Made by a program: the position numbers and the translations under genes
In this document: piece after piece, positions 18,032 through 25,732 of the stretch
Layout of the letters: the number at the start of each line of letters is the position of its first letter
How positions within the stretch are numbered: the first letter of the stretch is position 1
The notes under the pieces: generated by a model
Seen by the model: the letters and a program-made list of their open reading frames with translations, nothing else
Told to the model about the DNA's origin: nothing
Databases searched by the model: none
NCBI GenBank assembly: GCA_017430135.1
Contig: JAFRNM010000001.1
Location: 207,242-271,241, forward strand
Direction: 5' to 3'
Source: Clostridia bacterium
Lineage (GTDB): Bacteria; Bacillota; Clostridia; TANB77; CAG-508
Length of the DNA: 64,000 nt

Positions 18032-19051
18032 ATGACAATAGAAGAACTAGAAAAAGAATTAAAATCAGAAAAAATACAAAGCTTATACTTATTCTATGGC
18101 GAAGAATTATTTCTATTAGAAAACTCTGTAAAAAAAATAAAAACACTTTTTGGAGAAACCATAAAAGGTATAAACTATGTAATAATAGATGAAACTAATC
18201 TAAATAGCTTAATCTCTGAAATAGAAACGCCTTCCTTTGGCTACGCAAAAAAACTTATAATATGCAAAAATTCAGGATTACTAAAAAAAGAAGGAAAACG
18301 CAAGAACGCTGAACTCGCAAAATTTAAGGAAAAGCTAAATGATTACATTGTTAAAAATATTGATATTATAAAAGAAACAGTGGTTTTAGTTATTATAGAA
18401 GAAGATATTCAAAAACAAGAATTAGTAACAACAATTGAAAAAAATGGTGCATCAGTCAAATTTGAATTTCAAAAACCAATTCAGCTCGAAAAAAGAATAA
18501 AATCAATCTGCAATGGCTACAAAGTAAATATAGATGGAACAACATTGAAATACTTTATAGAGAGCTGTGGAACTAACATGCAAGAACTTATAAATGAAAT
18601 CAGAAAGCTCATAGAATATGCTGGAGAGAATGGAACTATTGATAAAGAGGCTGTTGATAAGCTATGCATAAAAAAACTTGAAAGTATTATATTTGAACTT
18701 ACAGACAATTTAGGGAAAAAAGACATTGAAAAATCACTACAAGTGTTGAAAAATCTAATTTACGCAAAGGAACCTATTCAAAAAATTCTAATAACATTAT
18801 ACAATCATTTCAAAAAATTGTACTTTACAATACTTGCCTCAAAAGATAATAAAGATTTAGTGCAAGTGCTTAATTTAAAGCCAAATCAAACATTTTTAGT
18901 AAATAAATACAAAATGCAAGCAAAATATTTTAAAGAAAGAGAATTAAGAAAAATATTGCAAGAACTAATCGACCTAGATTACAACTACAAAGTTGGTGTA
19001 ATTGATTTGCAAGTTGGTTTAGAATCAATTTTATGTGCATATTGTAGTTAA
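18032..19051 (+). CDS. holA: DNA polymerase III subunit delta
   Basis: The clamp-loader delta subunit, which opens the beta sliding clamp. The 339 residues show the family N-terminus (LYLFYGEELFLLENSVKKIK), a degenerate AAA+ core and the C-terminal helical collar (DLDYNYKVGVIDLQVGLE). ATG 18032 is chosen rather than GTG 18023, since AGGTG at 18021-18025 serves as the ribosome site. The gene stands alone behind a terminator, with element C2 directly downstream. Confidence 0.93.
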   Translation: MTIEELEKELKSEKIQSLYLFYGEELFLLENSVKKIKTLFGETIKGINYVIIDETNLNSLISEIETPSFGYAKKLIICKNSGLLKKEGKRKNAELAKFKEKLNDYIVKNIDIIKETVVLVIIEEDIQKQELVTTIEKNGASVKFEFQKPIQLEKRIKSICNGYKVNIDGTTLKYFIESCGTNMQELINEIRKLIEYAGENGTIDKEAVDKLCIKKLESIIFELTDNLGKKDIEKSLQVLKNLIYAKEPIQKILITLYNHFKKLYFTILASKDNKDLVQVLNLKPNQTFLVNKYKMQAKYFKERELRKILQELIDLDYNYKVGVIDLQVGLESILCAYCS

Positions 19052-19069
19052 CTTATTATTGTAGAGTAG

Positions 19070-19213
19070 TGAAACTAAGATATATTGTTTTTTGCGAACG
19101 CTGTGGGGACCGACAAATTAGAAAGCCTTATAAAAAAAGTTTTCGAGAACTTTTTTATATAGGCTTTCTTATGCAGTTGGGGGAGAGAAAAAAACAATAT
19201 ATCTTAAGTTCAC
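19070..19213 (+). repeat. C-family palindromic element, copy C2
   Basis: Arms AAGATATATTGTTTTTT (19077-19093) and AAAAAACAATATATCTT pair almost perfectly. The core GGGGACCGACAAATTAGAAA ... TTTCTTATGCAGTTGGG matches C1 and C3. The inner hairpin has different sequence but keeps its pairing. Any small frame running through this region is a by-product of the repeat. Confidence 0.8.
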
Positions 19214-19270
19214 TAATAAAATTGCATAAAAAACCACTTATTGTAAATAATAGCAATAGGTGATTTTTTT

Positions 19271-19966
19271 ATGATAAAAAAAGGAATTGTAAAATATAAA
19301 AAAATATTAACAATTATAATACTATTATGTAGTATTGGAGTGATTTTAATCTTATCTCAAAAAAATGAGGTAGAGGCAACATCAAGGTATGGCTCAAGAG
19401 GAGAAGAAGTAAAGCAGATTCAGACAAAATTAAAAAGATGGGGTTATTATAATGGCTCAGTTGATGGGATTTATGGCACACAAACAGTTAATGCTGTAAA
19501 AAGCTTTCAAAGAAAAAATGGATTAACACAAGATGGAATAGTTGGTCCAGCTACTCTAAAAGCTTTAGGAATCAATTCATCTAGTGGTAATTCTTCGCAA
19601 ACAAGTGGAAGCAATTCTTCAGACATAAATTTACTTAGTCATTTAATTTATGGAGAAGCAAGAGGAGAACCATATACAGGCCAGGTTGCAGTAGGCGCAG
19701 TTATAATGAATAGAGTAAGAAGCAGTTCATTTCCAAATTCAATAGCAGGAGTAATATATCAAAGAGGAGCTTTTGATGCAGTTAGTGATGGACAAATTAA
19801 CATGAGTCCAGATTCATCTGCAAAAAAGGCAGCGCAAGATGCATACAATGGCTGGGACCCAAGTTATGGTGCAATTTACTATTTTAACCCATCAACTGCA
19901 ACAAATAAATGGATTTGGTCAAGGCCACTTACAATAACTATAGGAAAACACAGATTTTGTAAATAA
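19271..19966 (+). CDS. sleB: Spore cortex-lytic enzyme SleB-type
   Basis: A lytic transglycosylase that acts on muramic-delta-lactam in spore cortex during germination. The 231 residues have an N-terminal signal/membrane segment (about 12-30), a PG_binding_1 domain (about 38-98, YGSRGEEVKQIQTKLKRWGY), a Ser/Gly linker and the SleB/CwlJ hydrolase domain (about 121-231). That domain carries HLIYGEARGEPYTGQVAVGA, VIMNRV and the C-terminal ITIGKHRFCK. The Glu in YGEARGE is the expected catalytic residue. No ypeB partner follows, although sleB-ypeB is the usual pair. A perfect R1 palindrome sits immediately downstream. Confidence 0.93.
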   Translation: MIKKGIVKYKKILTIIILLCSIGVILILSQKNEVEATSRYGSRGEEVKQIQTKLKRWGYYNGSVDGIYGTQTVNAVKSFQRKNGLTQDGIVGPATLKALGINSSSGNSSQTSGSNSSDINLLSHLIYGEARGEPYTGQVAVGAVIMNRVRSSSFPNSIAGVIYQRGAFDAVSDGQINMSPDSSAKKAAQDAYNGWDPSYGAIYYFNPSTATNKWIWSRPLTITIGKHRFCK

Positions 19967-19967
19967 T

Positions 19968-20072
19968 GACTTTTTGGGGCACCTTGAATTTGGGGACACT
20001 CTTAAAAATCAAGTTTTTTCAAAAAACTTGATTTTTAAGAGTGTCCCCAAATTCAAGGTGCCCCAAAAAGTC
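19968..20072. repeat. R1 nested palindrome, 105 bp, essentially perfect
   Basis: Each arm contains GACTTTTTGGGGCACC, then TTGAATTTGGGGACACTC, then TTAAAAATCAAG. The two arms are exact complements around base 20020. It is the likely transcription end for sleB, but it is much longer than a normal terminator. Confidence 0.9.
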
Positions 20073-20150
20073 GTCCCCCAAAAATCGTCCTAAAAAGCCA
20101 TTGACCGATTTTATTTATTGTGTTAAAATACTCATGAAGAAGGCGAAGAA

Positions 20151-20648
20151 ATGGAAGAGAATATAATAAATAAAGAACAGGCAATTGAAAAGGTCAAGGA
20201 AAAAGGAAAGAATCTTGAATTTTTGCCACAAGAATTTCAAGATGACAAAGATGTTGTAATGACTGCTTTAGAACAAGACGGCGAGGCTTTAGAGTTTGCA
20301 TCAGATAGATTAAAAGATGATAAAGAAGTTATAATGTTTGCAATTAGCCAATCTCCATGGACTGCATATTATGCTTCTGAAAGATTGAAAGCAGATAAAG
20401 AAGTAATTTTAGCAAGTGTAAAAGAATATGGACAAACACTATATTATGCAAGTGAAGAGTTAAGAGATGATGATGAGGTTGTAAAAGCTGCAATAACAAA
20501 TAAAGGATTGATTATAAAATATGCAAGTTTTAGGTTAAGAGACAATAAAGAATTTGCTGAAATTGCTGTAAAACAAAATAAAGAAGCATTTCATTTTTTA
20601 AGTGCTAGATTAAAACAAGACGAAGAGATTAAAGCGCTTCTAGGATAA
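20151..20648 (+). CDS. DUF4116 repeat protein
   Basis: A 165-residue soluble, acidic protein built from tandem helical repeats of about 24 residues. Each has a pattern like (D)KEVVMxAxxxxGxxLxxASxxLKxD, for example ALEFASDRLKDDKEVIMFAI and TLYYASEELRDDDEVVKAAI. These match DUF4116. The family function is unknown and I do not assign one. The start ATG follows AAGGCGAAGAA. It is the first gene after the R1 palindrome and precedes hemolysin III by 40 bases. Confidence 0.85.
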   Translation: MEENIINKEQAIEKVKEKGKNLEFLPQEFQDDKDVVMTALEQDGEALEFASDRLKDDKEVIMFAISQSPWTAYYASERLKADKEVILASVKEYGQTLYYASEELRDDDEVVKAAITNKGLIIKYASFRLRDNKEFAEIAVKQNKEAFHFLSARLKQDEEIKALLG

Positions 20649-20688
20649 TTTGCAAAAGAAAATTTAAGTTAAAGGAATGTGATTATAA

Positions 20689-21363
20689 ATGACTAGAACA
20701 AAATTATGCGATAGAGTTTTGCCTAAGTATACAAAAGGCGAAGAAATAATGAATATGACATCACACATTGTAGGAGCAGCTTTTGGAATAGTTGCATTAG
20801 TGCTATGTGTTGCTACTGCAGCGTTTCATTCTAATGGTTATGGAGTTGTAAGTGCTGCAATTTATGGAACAACGATGATTATACTTTATACTATGAGTAG
20901 TATTTACCATGGCTTAAGCCCTAAAATAGAAGGGAAAAAGGTTATGCAAGTATTAGATCATTGTAGTATATTCTTGCTAATTGCAGGTTGTTATACACCA
21001 TTTGCGCTATGTACATTAAGAGAATATGATACAGCAACAGGCTGGTGGATTTTTGGGATTATTTGGGCAATTGCAATATTAGGAATAACACTAAATGCAA
21101 TAGATTTAAAAAAATATAAAAAATTTTCTATGATTTGTTATCTAATTATGGGATGGTGCATTGTATTTAAAATAAATGTATTACCTGAATTGCTTACATG
21201 GAAAGGGTTTGCATTACTACTAAGTGGAGGAATTATTTATACAATTGGGGCTTTATTATATGGTTTAGGCAAAAAGCACAAATGGATGCATTCAATATTT
21301 CATTTATGTATACTTTTTGCAAGCATAATGCAATTTTTCTGCATTTTATTTTACGTAATGTAA
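20689..21363 (+). CDS. Hemolysin III / YqfA-type membrane protein
   Basis: A 224-residue seven-helix membrane protein of the HlyIII/PAQR-like family. The conserved histidines and acids are visible in MNMTSHIVGAAFG, SSIYHGL, VLDHCSIFLLIAG and the C-terminal HSIFHLCILFASIMQFF. The family is predicted to be metal-dependent and its cellular role is uncertain; hemolytic activity is not a safe inference. The start ATG 20689 follows AAAGGAATG. Confidence 0.9.
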   Translation: MTRTKLCDRVLPKYTKGEEIMNMTSHIVGAAFGIVALVLCVATAAFHSNGYGVVSAAIYGTTMIILYTMSSIYHGLSPKIEGKKVMQVLDHCSIFLLIAGCYTPFALCTLREYDTATGWWIFGIIWAIAILGITLNAIDLKKYKKFSMICYLIMGWCIVFKINVLPELLTWKGFALLLSGGIIYTIGALLYGLGKKHKWMHSIFHLCILFASIMQFFCILFYVM

Positions 21364-21421
21364 AAATAATTTCAAATTATTGTAAACAATGTAAAAAAAT
21401 ACTAAAAATTTTAAAAATAGG

Positions 21422-21472
21422 TTGTAAAAACAAACAAAAATTGATATACTTATATAAGCAAAAGTATATCAG
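21422..21472 (+). promoter_or_regulatory. Asp23 operon promoter with inverted repeat over the -10
   Basis: TTGTAA (21422-21427), a 17-base spacer and TATACT (21445-21450). TGATATACTT and AAGTATATCA form an inverted repeat across the -10 and start region. The segment is very similar to the promoter at 10915. Confidence 0.7.
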
Positions 21473-21509
21473 TTTTTTTATGACTGATTATATGTAAGGA
21501 GGAAGAAGT

Positions 21510-21986
21510 ATGAGTAAAGATAATGAGGAAAAAGGCGAAGTAATCGAAGTACAAGGCGAAGTTCAAAATGAAGAAAATCAAACATCAGAAAAAGCTTTAG
21601 CTGTTTCGACAGAACAAGAAAATATACAAATTTCAAATGATGTAATAGCAGTAATAGCTGGTGTTGCAGTTTCAGAAGTTTCAGGAGTAGCAAGTACAGT
21701 TGGAGGATTTGCAGGTGGAATTTCAGAGGTATTAAGCGGAAAGAAAAACATGGCAAAAGGAATTAAAGTTGAAAAAACAGATGGAAAAGTAAAAATAGAT
21801 GTAAATATAATTGTTGAATATGGCACAAGAATACCAGATGTTGCATTCGAAATTCAAAACAGAGTAAAAAAGGCAGTAGAAAACATGACTGGAATGAATG
21901 TAGTAGAAGTAAACGTACATGTTCAAGGTGTTGATACAAACATCAAAAAAGAAAAACCAGAAATAGAAGAAGCAAAACAAGATTAA
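21510..21986 (+). CDS. Asp23/Gls24 family envelope stress protein
   Basis: A 158-residue cytoplasmic protein of the alkaline-shock family, which forms membrane-associated assemblies through AmaP. The Asp23 domain spans about 35-145: ISNDVIAVIAGVAVSEVSGVA, GIKVEKTDGKVKIDVNIIVEYG and VQNRVKKAVENMTGMNVVEVNVHVQGV. The N-terminal Glu/Gln-rich stretch and C-terminal Lys/Glu tail are low complexity. It is the first gene of the 21.5-25.1 kb operon (AmaP-like, DUF2273, nusB, xseA, xseB). Ribosome site AAGGAGG. Confidence 0.92.
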   Translation: MSKDNEEKGEVIEVQGEVQNEENQTSEKALAVSTEQENIQISNDVIAVIAGVAVSEVSGVASTVGGFAGGISEVLSGKKNMAKGIKVEKTDGKVKIDVNIIVEYGTRIPDVAFEIQNRVKKAVENMTGMNVVEVNVHVQGVDTNIKKEKPEIEEAKQD

Positions 21987-22012
21987 ATAATAAAAGAAAA
22001 AATAGGAAAAGA

Positions 22013-22135
22013 GTTGCGATAGAATTGTGGCTTTGGCAAGGCGAAGATTATTTGAAAGGCAAGGGCACATACAAGTTGTATGTAACCGCGTTTCAAATAA
22101 GATTCAACGTAGCCAAAACGCAATTATAGTGCAAC
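22013..22135 (+). repeat. B-family structured intergenic element, copy B1
   Basis: Conserved anchors GGCAAGGCGAA (about 22033) and ATTCAAC..AGCC (about 22102) flank variable stems: TTATTTGAAA / TTTCAAATAA and CATACAA / TTGTATG. Outer stem GTTGC...GCAAC. It lies between the Asp23 and AmaP-like genes, so it should be part of their transcript. Confidence 0.8.
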
Positions 22136-22150
22136 GAATGGAGGAAGAAT

Positions 22151-22693
22151 ATGAAAATATTAGAAAAAATAACCCTAATAATATACTCAAACTTAATTTT
22201 AATACTATCAATACTACTATGCATAATGATATTTGGATGGATAGACATGAACTCAGTAGGAAACTGGGTTCATGGGATACTAACAGAAGAAACATCTTCT
22301 AAAATAGTCTTAGGAGTAAGCATTGCATTTATATTGTTATCAATTAGATGTATATTCTTTGACAAAACATCAAAAGAACAAATACATGATAGACAAGGTG
22401 TCTTAATGCAAAACGAAAATGGAAAACTAATGATTTCAAAAGATACAATAGAGAACCTTGTAAGTTCAGTTGCAAAAGGATATCAAGATACACAAGAAAT
22501 AAATACTAGGGTGGAATTGGACAAGGAAAATAATGTAAATGTATTTGTAAACCTTACAGTAACAAATGATGCAGTTATAAAAGACTTATCTGTAAATTTA
22601 CAAAATGACATTAAACAAAAAGTAAAAAATGCAACAGACCTAGAAGTTAAAGAAGTTAATATCAAGATTAAAGATGTATCAAACTCTCAATAA
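22151..22693 (+). CDS. AmaP-like alkaline shock response membrane anchor
   Basis: A 180-residue protein with two N-terminal membrane segments (about 10-30 and 50-68) and a cytoplasmic Asp23-like C-terminal region (TRVELDKENNVNVFVNLTV, KQKVKNATDLEVKEVNIKI). AmaP proteins tether Asp23 to the membrane, and the neighbours support that role. ATG 22151 follows GGAGGAAG at the edge of element B1. A hairpin overlaps its stop codon (22685-22713), ahead of the DUF2273 gene. Confidence 0.87.
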   Translation: MKILEKITLIIYSNLILILSILLCIMIFGWIDMNSVGNWVHGILTEETSSKIVLGVSIAFILLSIRCIFFDKTSKEQIHDRQGVLMQNENGKLMISKDTIENLVSSVAKGYQDTQEINTRVELDKENNVNVFVNLTVTNDAVIKDLSVNLQNDIKQKVKNATDLEVKEVNIKIKDVSNSQ

Positions 22694-22738
22694 AAGAACA
22701 ATTCTTTTATTGAGAAATATATATGTAAGGAGTATGAA

Positions 22739-22933
22739 ATGGAAGAATTTTGGAATAGAAATAAAGGAATAATTTTAGGCGTTGCAATTGCTGTAATACT
22801 TCTAATTACAGGATTACAACAACTAATAATTGGACTAGTACTTATTATTGCTTGTGGTTTTATAGGAAATTATATTTACAAAAATAAAGATGATGTTAAG
22901 AAAAAAACAAAGAATTTTATAGACAAGTTGTAA
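22739..22933 (+). CDS. DUF2273 small membrane protein
   Basis: A 64-residue protein with two membrane helices (about 10-27 and 28-47) and a basic Lys-rich tail. Small DUF2273 proteins typically sit between or beside asp23 and amaP, and that context is the main reason for the call. Ribosome site AAGGAG, start ATG 22739. Confidence 0.85.
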   Translation: MEEFWNRNKGIILGVAIAVILLITGLQQLIIGLVLIIACGFIGNYIYKNKDDVKKKTKNFIDKL

Positions 22934-22951
22934 AATTAGTATTATAAAGTT

Positions 22952-23067
22952 CACAAAGAATTATGCTTTTGGCAAGGCGAATGAGCGAGAAGAATCCGAG
23001 GCGTACTTGGTGTACGTCGCAGGATTTTCGAGTGAAATTCAACACAGCCAAAACGTAATTATTTGCG
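22952..23067 (+). repeat. B-family structured intergenic element, copy B2
   Basis: Outer arms AATTATGCTTTTGGC and GCCAAAACGTAATT, with anchors GGCAAGGCGAA and ATTCAACACAGCC. Inner stems GAATCC / GGATTTTC and GCGTAC / GTACGT differ from B1 but keep the same layout. It lies between the DUF2273 gene and nusB. Confidence 0.82.
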
Positions 23068-23084
23068 AACGCAAGGAGAAAGAA

Positions 23085-23510
23085 ATGGAAAGAAGTATAA
23101 TCAGAGAACAAGCATTTAAACTAATATATAGTATAGAAATTCAAAAAACAGAAGAACTAAAAGAGGCAATAGATTTGTTTATAGAAGCAAATAATATAAC
23201 AAGTCCAAAAGCGATAAACTATATAGAAGATGCTGTTTTAGGAATTGATAAAAACATTAAAGAAATTGATCAAAAAATTGAACAAAATCTTAAACAAGAA
23301 TGGAAAATAGAAAGAATATCTAAAATAGATTTAACTATTTTAAGATTAGCAATTTATGAAATAATTTATAAAGAAGTTCCATTCAAAGTAGCAATAAATG
23401 AAGCTGTTGAACTAGCAAAAAAATATGGAGAAGATGCTTCTAAAAAATTCGTAAACGGAATTTTAGCAAGTGTTGTAAAAGAAAACAATATTGATAAGGA
23501 AGAAAACTAA
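23085..23510 (+). CDS. nusB: Transcription antitermination protein NusB
   Basis: NusB binds boxA RNA with S10 and promotes antitermination on rRNA operons. The 141-residue all-helical protein carries the motifs [32 protein letters not shown] and the C-terminal [29 protein letters not shown] 23085 is chosen because AAGGAGA precedes it. An earlier in-frame start at 23007 lies within element B2 and adds residues foreign to the family. The stop overlaps the xseA start by one base. Confidence 0.95.
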   Translation: MERSIIREQAFKLIYSIEIQKTEELKEAIDLFIEANNITSPKAINYIEDAVLGIDKNIKEIDQKIEQNLKQEWKIERISKIDLTILRLAIYEIIYKEVPFKVAINEAVELAKKYGEDASKKFVNGILASVVKENNIDKEEN

Positions 23511-24697
23511 TGAAATATAATCCAATGACAGTAACAGACCTTAATTTATATGTTAAAGAAAAATTTGTACAAGATGAATTTTTAAATAATGTGCTAGTAA
23601 AAGGCGAAATATCTAACTTTAAAAGACATTACACTGGGCATCTATATTTCACATTAAAAGATGAAAACAGTTTGATAAAATGTGTAATGTTTAAAGGTTA
23701 TGCAGATAAATTGCCTTTTGAACCTAAAGAGGGGAGCAAAGTAATAGTTTTTGGAACAGTTTCAGTGTACGAAAGAGATGGAGTTTACCAAATCTACACA
23801 AAAGCAATGGAAGAAGATGGAGTTGGCGATTTATATCAACAATTTCAAAAACTAAAAAATGACCTAGAAAAAGAAGGTTATTTTGATGTTGCACATAAAA
23901 AGAAAATACCTATGTTTCCCAAAACAATAGGTGTTTTAACATCTAAAACAGGCTCTGTTGTAAAAGATATAATAAATGTATCAACAAGAAGAAATCCAAA
24001 TGTTAATTTAAGAATCTGCCCTGTACCTGTTCAAGGAGAAGGAGCAGCTATAAAAATTGCAAAGGCAATAAAATATATGAATGAAAATAAACTTGCTGAT
24101 GTTTTGATATTAGCTAGAGGTGGTGGCTCATTAGAAGACCTATGGCCATTTAACGAAAAAGTTGTAGCAGATGCAATATATGAATCAGAATTACCAATAA
24201 TTTCAGCTGTAGGTCATGAAACAGATTTTACAATATCAGACTTTGTTTCAGATTTAAGAGCACCAACACCTTCTGCTGCAGCAGAATTAGCTGTACCAAA
24301 TATTATGGAAGTTGAAGATAAAATAGCATTATATCAAAAAAGATTAAGAGATTCATTATTAAAAAAAGTTGAAATAATGCGTATGCAATACGAAAAATGC
24401 ATGTCTAGCAGAGTGTTTAAGGAACCAAAAAGGTTTATTTATGATGAATATCAAAAAATAGATACATATTTAAAGAGATTAGAAAATTCTATAAAAATAA
24501 AGCAAAAGGAAGAAAAGACTAAATATATAGAACTAATTGCAAAATTAGATGCTTTAAGTCCATTAAAAACTTTAACAAGAGGATATTCTGTGACTTTGCA
24601 TAAAGGTAAGGTTGTAAAGTCTTCAAATTCTTTAAATCCTGGAGATGAAATTGATTTAAAGTTCATTGATGGAGATGTAAAAGCAGAAATTTTATAG
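23510..24697 (+). CDS. xseA: Exodeoxyribonuclease VII large subunit
   Basis: The catalytic subunit of the single-strand-specific nuclease ExoVII. In the 395 residues, the N-terminal OB fold has VLVKGEISNFKRHYTGHLYFTLKDENSLIKCVMF. The catalytic core shows the motifs GVLTSKTGSVVKDI, ILARGGGSLEDLWPFN and SAVGHETDFTISDFVSDLRAPTPSAAAE, followed by a helical C-terminal region. It is coupled translationally to nusB. Confidence 0.96.
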   Translation: MKYNPMTVTDLNLYVKEKFVQDEFLNNVLVKGEISNFKRHYTGHLYFTLKDENSLIKCVMFKGYADKLPFEPKEGSKVIVFGTVSVYERDGVYQIYTKAMEEDGVGDLYQQFQKLKNDLEKEGYFDVAHKKKIPMFPKTIGVLTSKTGSVVKDIINVSTRRNPNVNLRICPVPVQGEGAAIKIAKAIKYMNENKLADVLILARGGGSLEDLWPFNEKVVADAIYESELPIISAVGHETDFTISDFVSDLRAPTPSAAAELAVPNIMEVEDKIALYQKRLRDSLLKKVEIMRMQYEKCMSSRVFKEPKRFIYDEYQKIDTYLKRLENSIKIKQKEEKTKYIELIAKLDALSPLKTLTRGYSVTLHKGKVVKSSNSLNPGDEIDLKFIDGDVKAEIL

Positions 24698-24702
24698 TGA
24701 AT

Positions 24703-24821
24703 CAAAATGTAAAAATGTGAGTGAACCCGCGTAGGCGTAGCGCAGCGGAGCGGTGAAGCAACCTGCCCTAATTCAATAAGGGAGGTTGCGACAACAAGGG
24801 TGAACGAGTTTTTACATTTTG
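24703..24821 (+). repeat. A-family palindromic element, copy A2
   Basis: Arms CAAAATGTAAAAA and TTTTTACATTTTG enclose the A core (GCGTAGGCGTAGCG, CAACCTGCCCT / AGGGAGGTTGC, GACAACAAGGGTGAACGAG). It lies between xseA and xseB, inside the operon. Confidence 0.85.
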
Positions 24822-24852
24822 CAGATATTATACAATTGAAAGGAATTAAAAA

Positions 24853-25065
24853 ATGAAAGAAAAATCATTTGAAGAAAATATTGAAAATTTAGAAAATATA
24901 GTGACAGAATTAGAAAAAGGAAATTTAAATCTTGACGAATCAATGAAAAAATTTGAAGAAGGAATGAAAATATCTCGTGATTGTACAAAAATTCTTGAAG
25001 ATGCAGAAAAGAAAATAACAATACTTCTTGAAAAAGATGGAGAAATAGTAGAAGAAGAATTTTAA
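24853..25065 (+). CDS. xseB: Exodeoxyribonuclease VII small subunit
   Basis: A 70-residue helical hairpin partner of XseA: SFEENIENLENIVTELEKGN, LDESMKKFEEGMKI. Length and sequence are typical. It is normally coupled to xseA, but here 155 bases containing element A2 separate the two. ATG 24853 follows AAAGGAA. Confidence 0.94.
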   Translation: MKEKSFEENIENLENIVTELEKGNLNLDESMKKFEEGMKISRDCTKILEDAEKKITILLEKDGEIVEEEF

Positions 25066-25111
25066 AAATTATTGCAAGTGATAAAGATAAAGAGGAAGGA
25101 AAAGAAAAACA

Positions 25112-25567
25112 ATGAAAGAAAGTTTAATGAATAATTTCCAAGGATTTATTGGAAATAAATATGTAATATTACCAATACTAACTTGGTTTTTTATTCAATT
25201 ATTTAAATTACTATACGATTTAGTAACAACAAAAAAATTTAACTTTAAAAGAATATTAGGAGCAGGAGGTATGCCAAGTTCTCATTCTGCAGTAGTTGTG
25301 TCTTTAGCAACACTTATTGGAAAAGATTGCGGAGTAGATACTCCACTTTTTGCAATAGCACTTCTTTTTGCATTTGTTGTAATGTATGACGCGGCAGGGG
25401 TAAGAAGAGCAGCAGGAAAACAAGCAAGATTACTTAATAAAATAGTGCAAACTCCTGGCTTAAGTGGACTTGAAGTACAAGAAAAGTTGGTTGAAGTTCT
25501 AGGACATACTCCAATACAGGTTTTTGTTGGGGCACTTATTGGGTTAGCAGTTGGATTAATATTTTAA
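25112..25567 (+). CDS. Divergent PAP2 family (DUF212/YuiD-like) membrane protein
   Basis: A 151-residue membrane protein with a GGMPSSHSAVVVSLATLIG signature (about 50-70), a MYDAAGVRRAAGKQA motif and a final helix. These mark the DUF212 family, distant from acid phosphatases of the PAP2 fold. The function is unproven; lipid phosphate handling is possible. It is the last gene of the nusB-xseAB gene string. Confidence 0.9.
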   Translation: MKESLMNNFQGFIGNKYVILPILTWFFIQLFKLLYDLVTTKKFNFKRILGAGGMPSSHSAVVVSLATLIGKDCGVDTPLFAIALLFAFVVMYDAAGVRRAAGKQARLLNKIVQTPGLSGLEVQEKLVEVLGHTPIQVFVGALIGLAVGLIF

Positions 25568-25577
25568 TTTGAAAAAT

Positions 25578-25687
25578 ATTTGGAAAATTTCGGCGTTGAA
25601 CATCATTCGATAATCCTCAACGTGCACCAGCACGTCTCCGGTTATCTCATTTGTTCGCCTAGAAATTTCCTCAACTATTTTCCAAAT
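25578..25687 (-). repeat. B-family structured element, copy B3 (reversed)
   Basis: Read on the minus strand: arms ATTTGGAAAAT / ATTTTCCAAAT, anchor GGCGAACAAATGAG, stems GACGTGC / GCACGTT and the end GAATGATGTTCAACGCC. This matches B2 in order and layout. It lies between the DUF212 gene and fhs. Confidence 0.72.
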
Positions 25688-25732
25688 TAGTTTTTTATTA
25701 AATTAAAAGTTTAAAGAATTGGAAGTGGTACA

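Noticed and set aside
19069..19263. 64-residue open frame between holA and sleB
   Set aside because: It lies almost fully within palindromic element C2, and the only similarity is to the repeat itself.
22027..22302. 91-residue frame overlapping the AmaP-like gene
   Set aside because: Starts in element B1 and runs out of frame into the well-supported AmaP-like gene.
23007..23084. N-terminal extension of NusB from an upstream start
   Set aside because: The extra 26 residues come from element B2 and do not fit the NusB family; ATG 23085 has a strong ribosome site.
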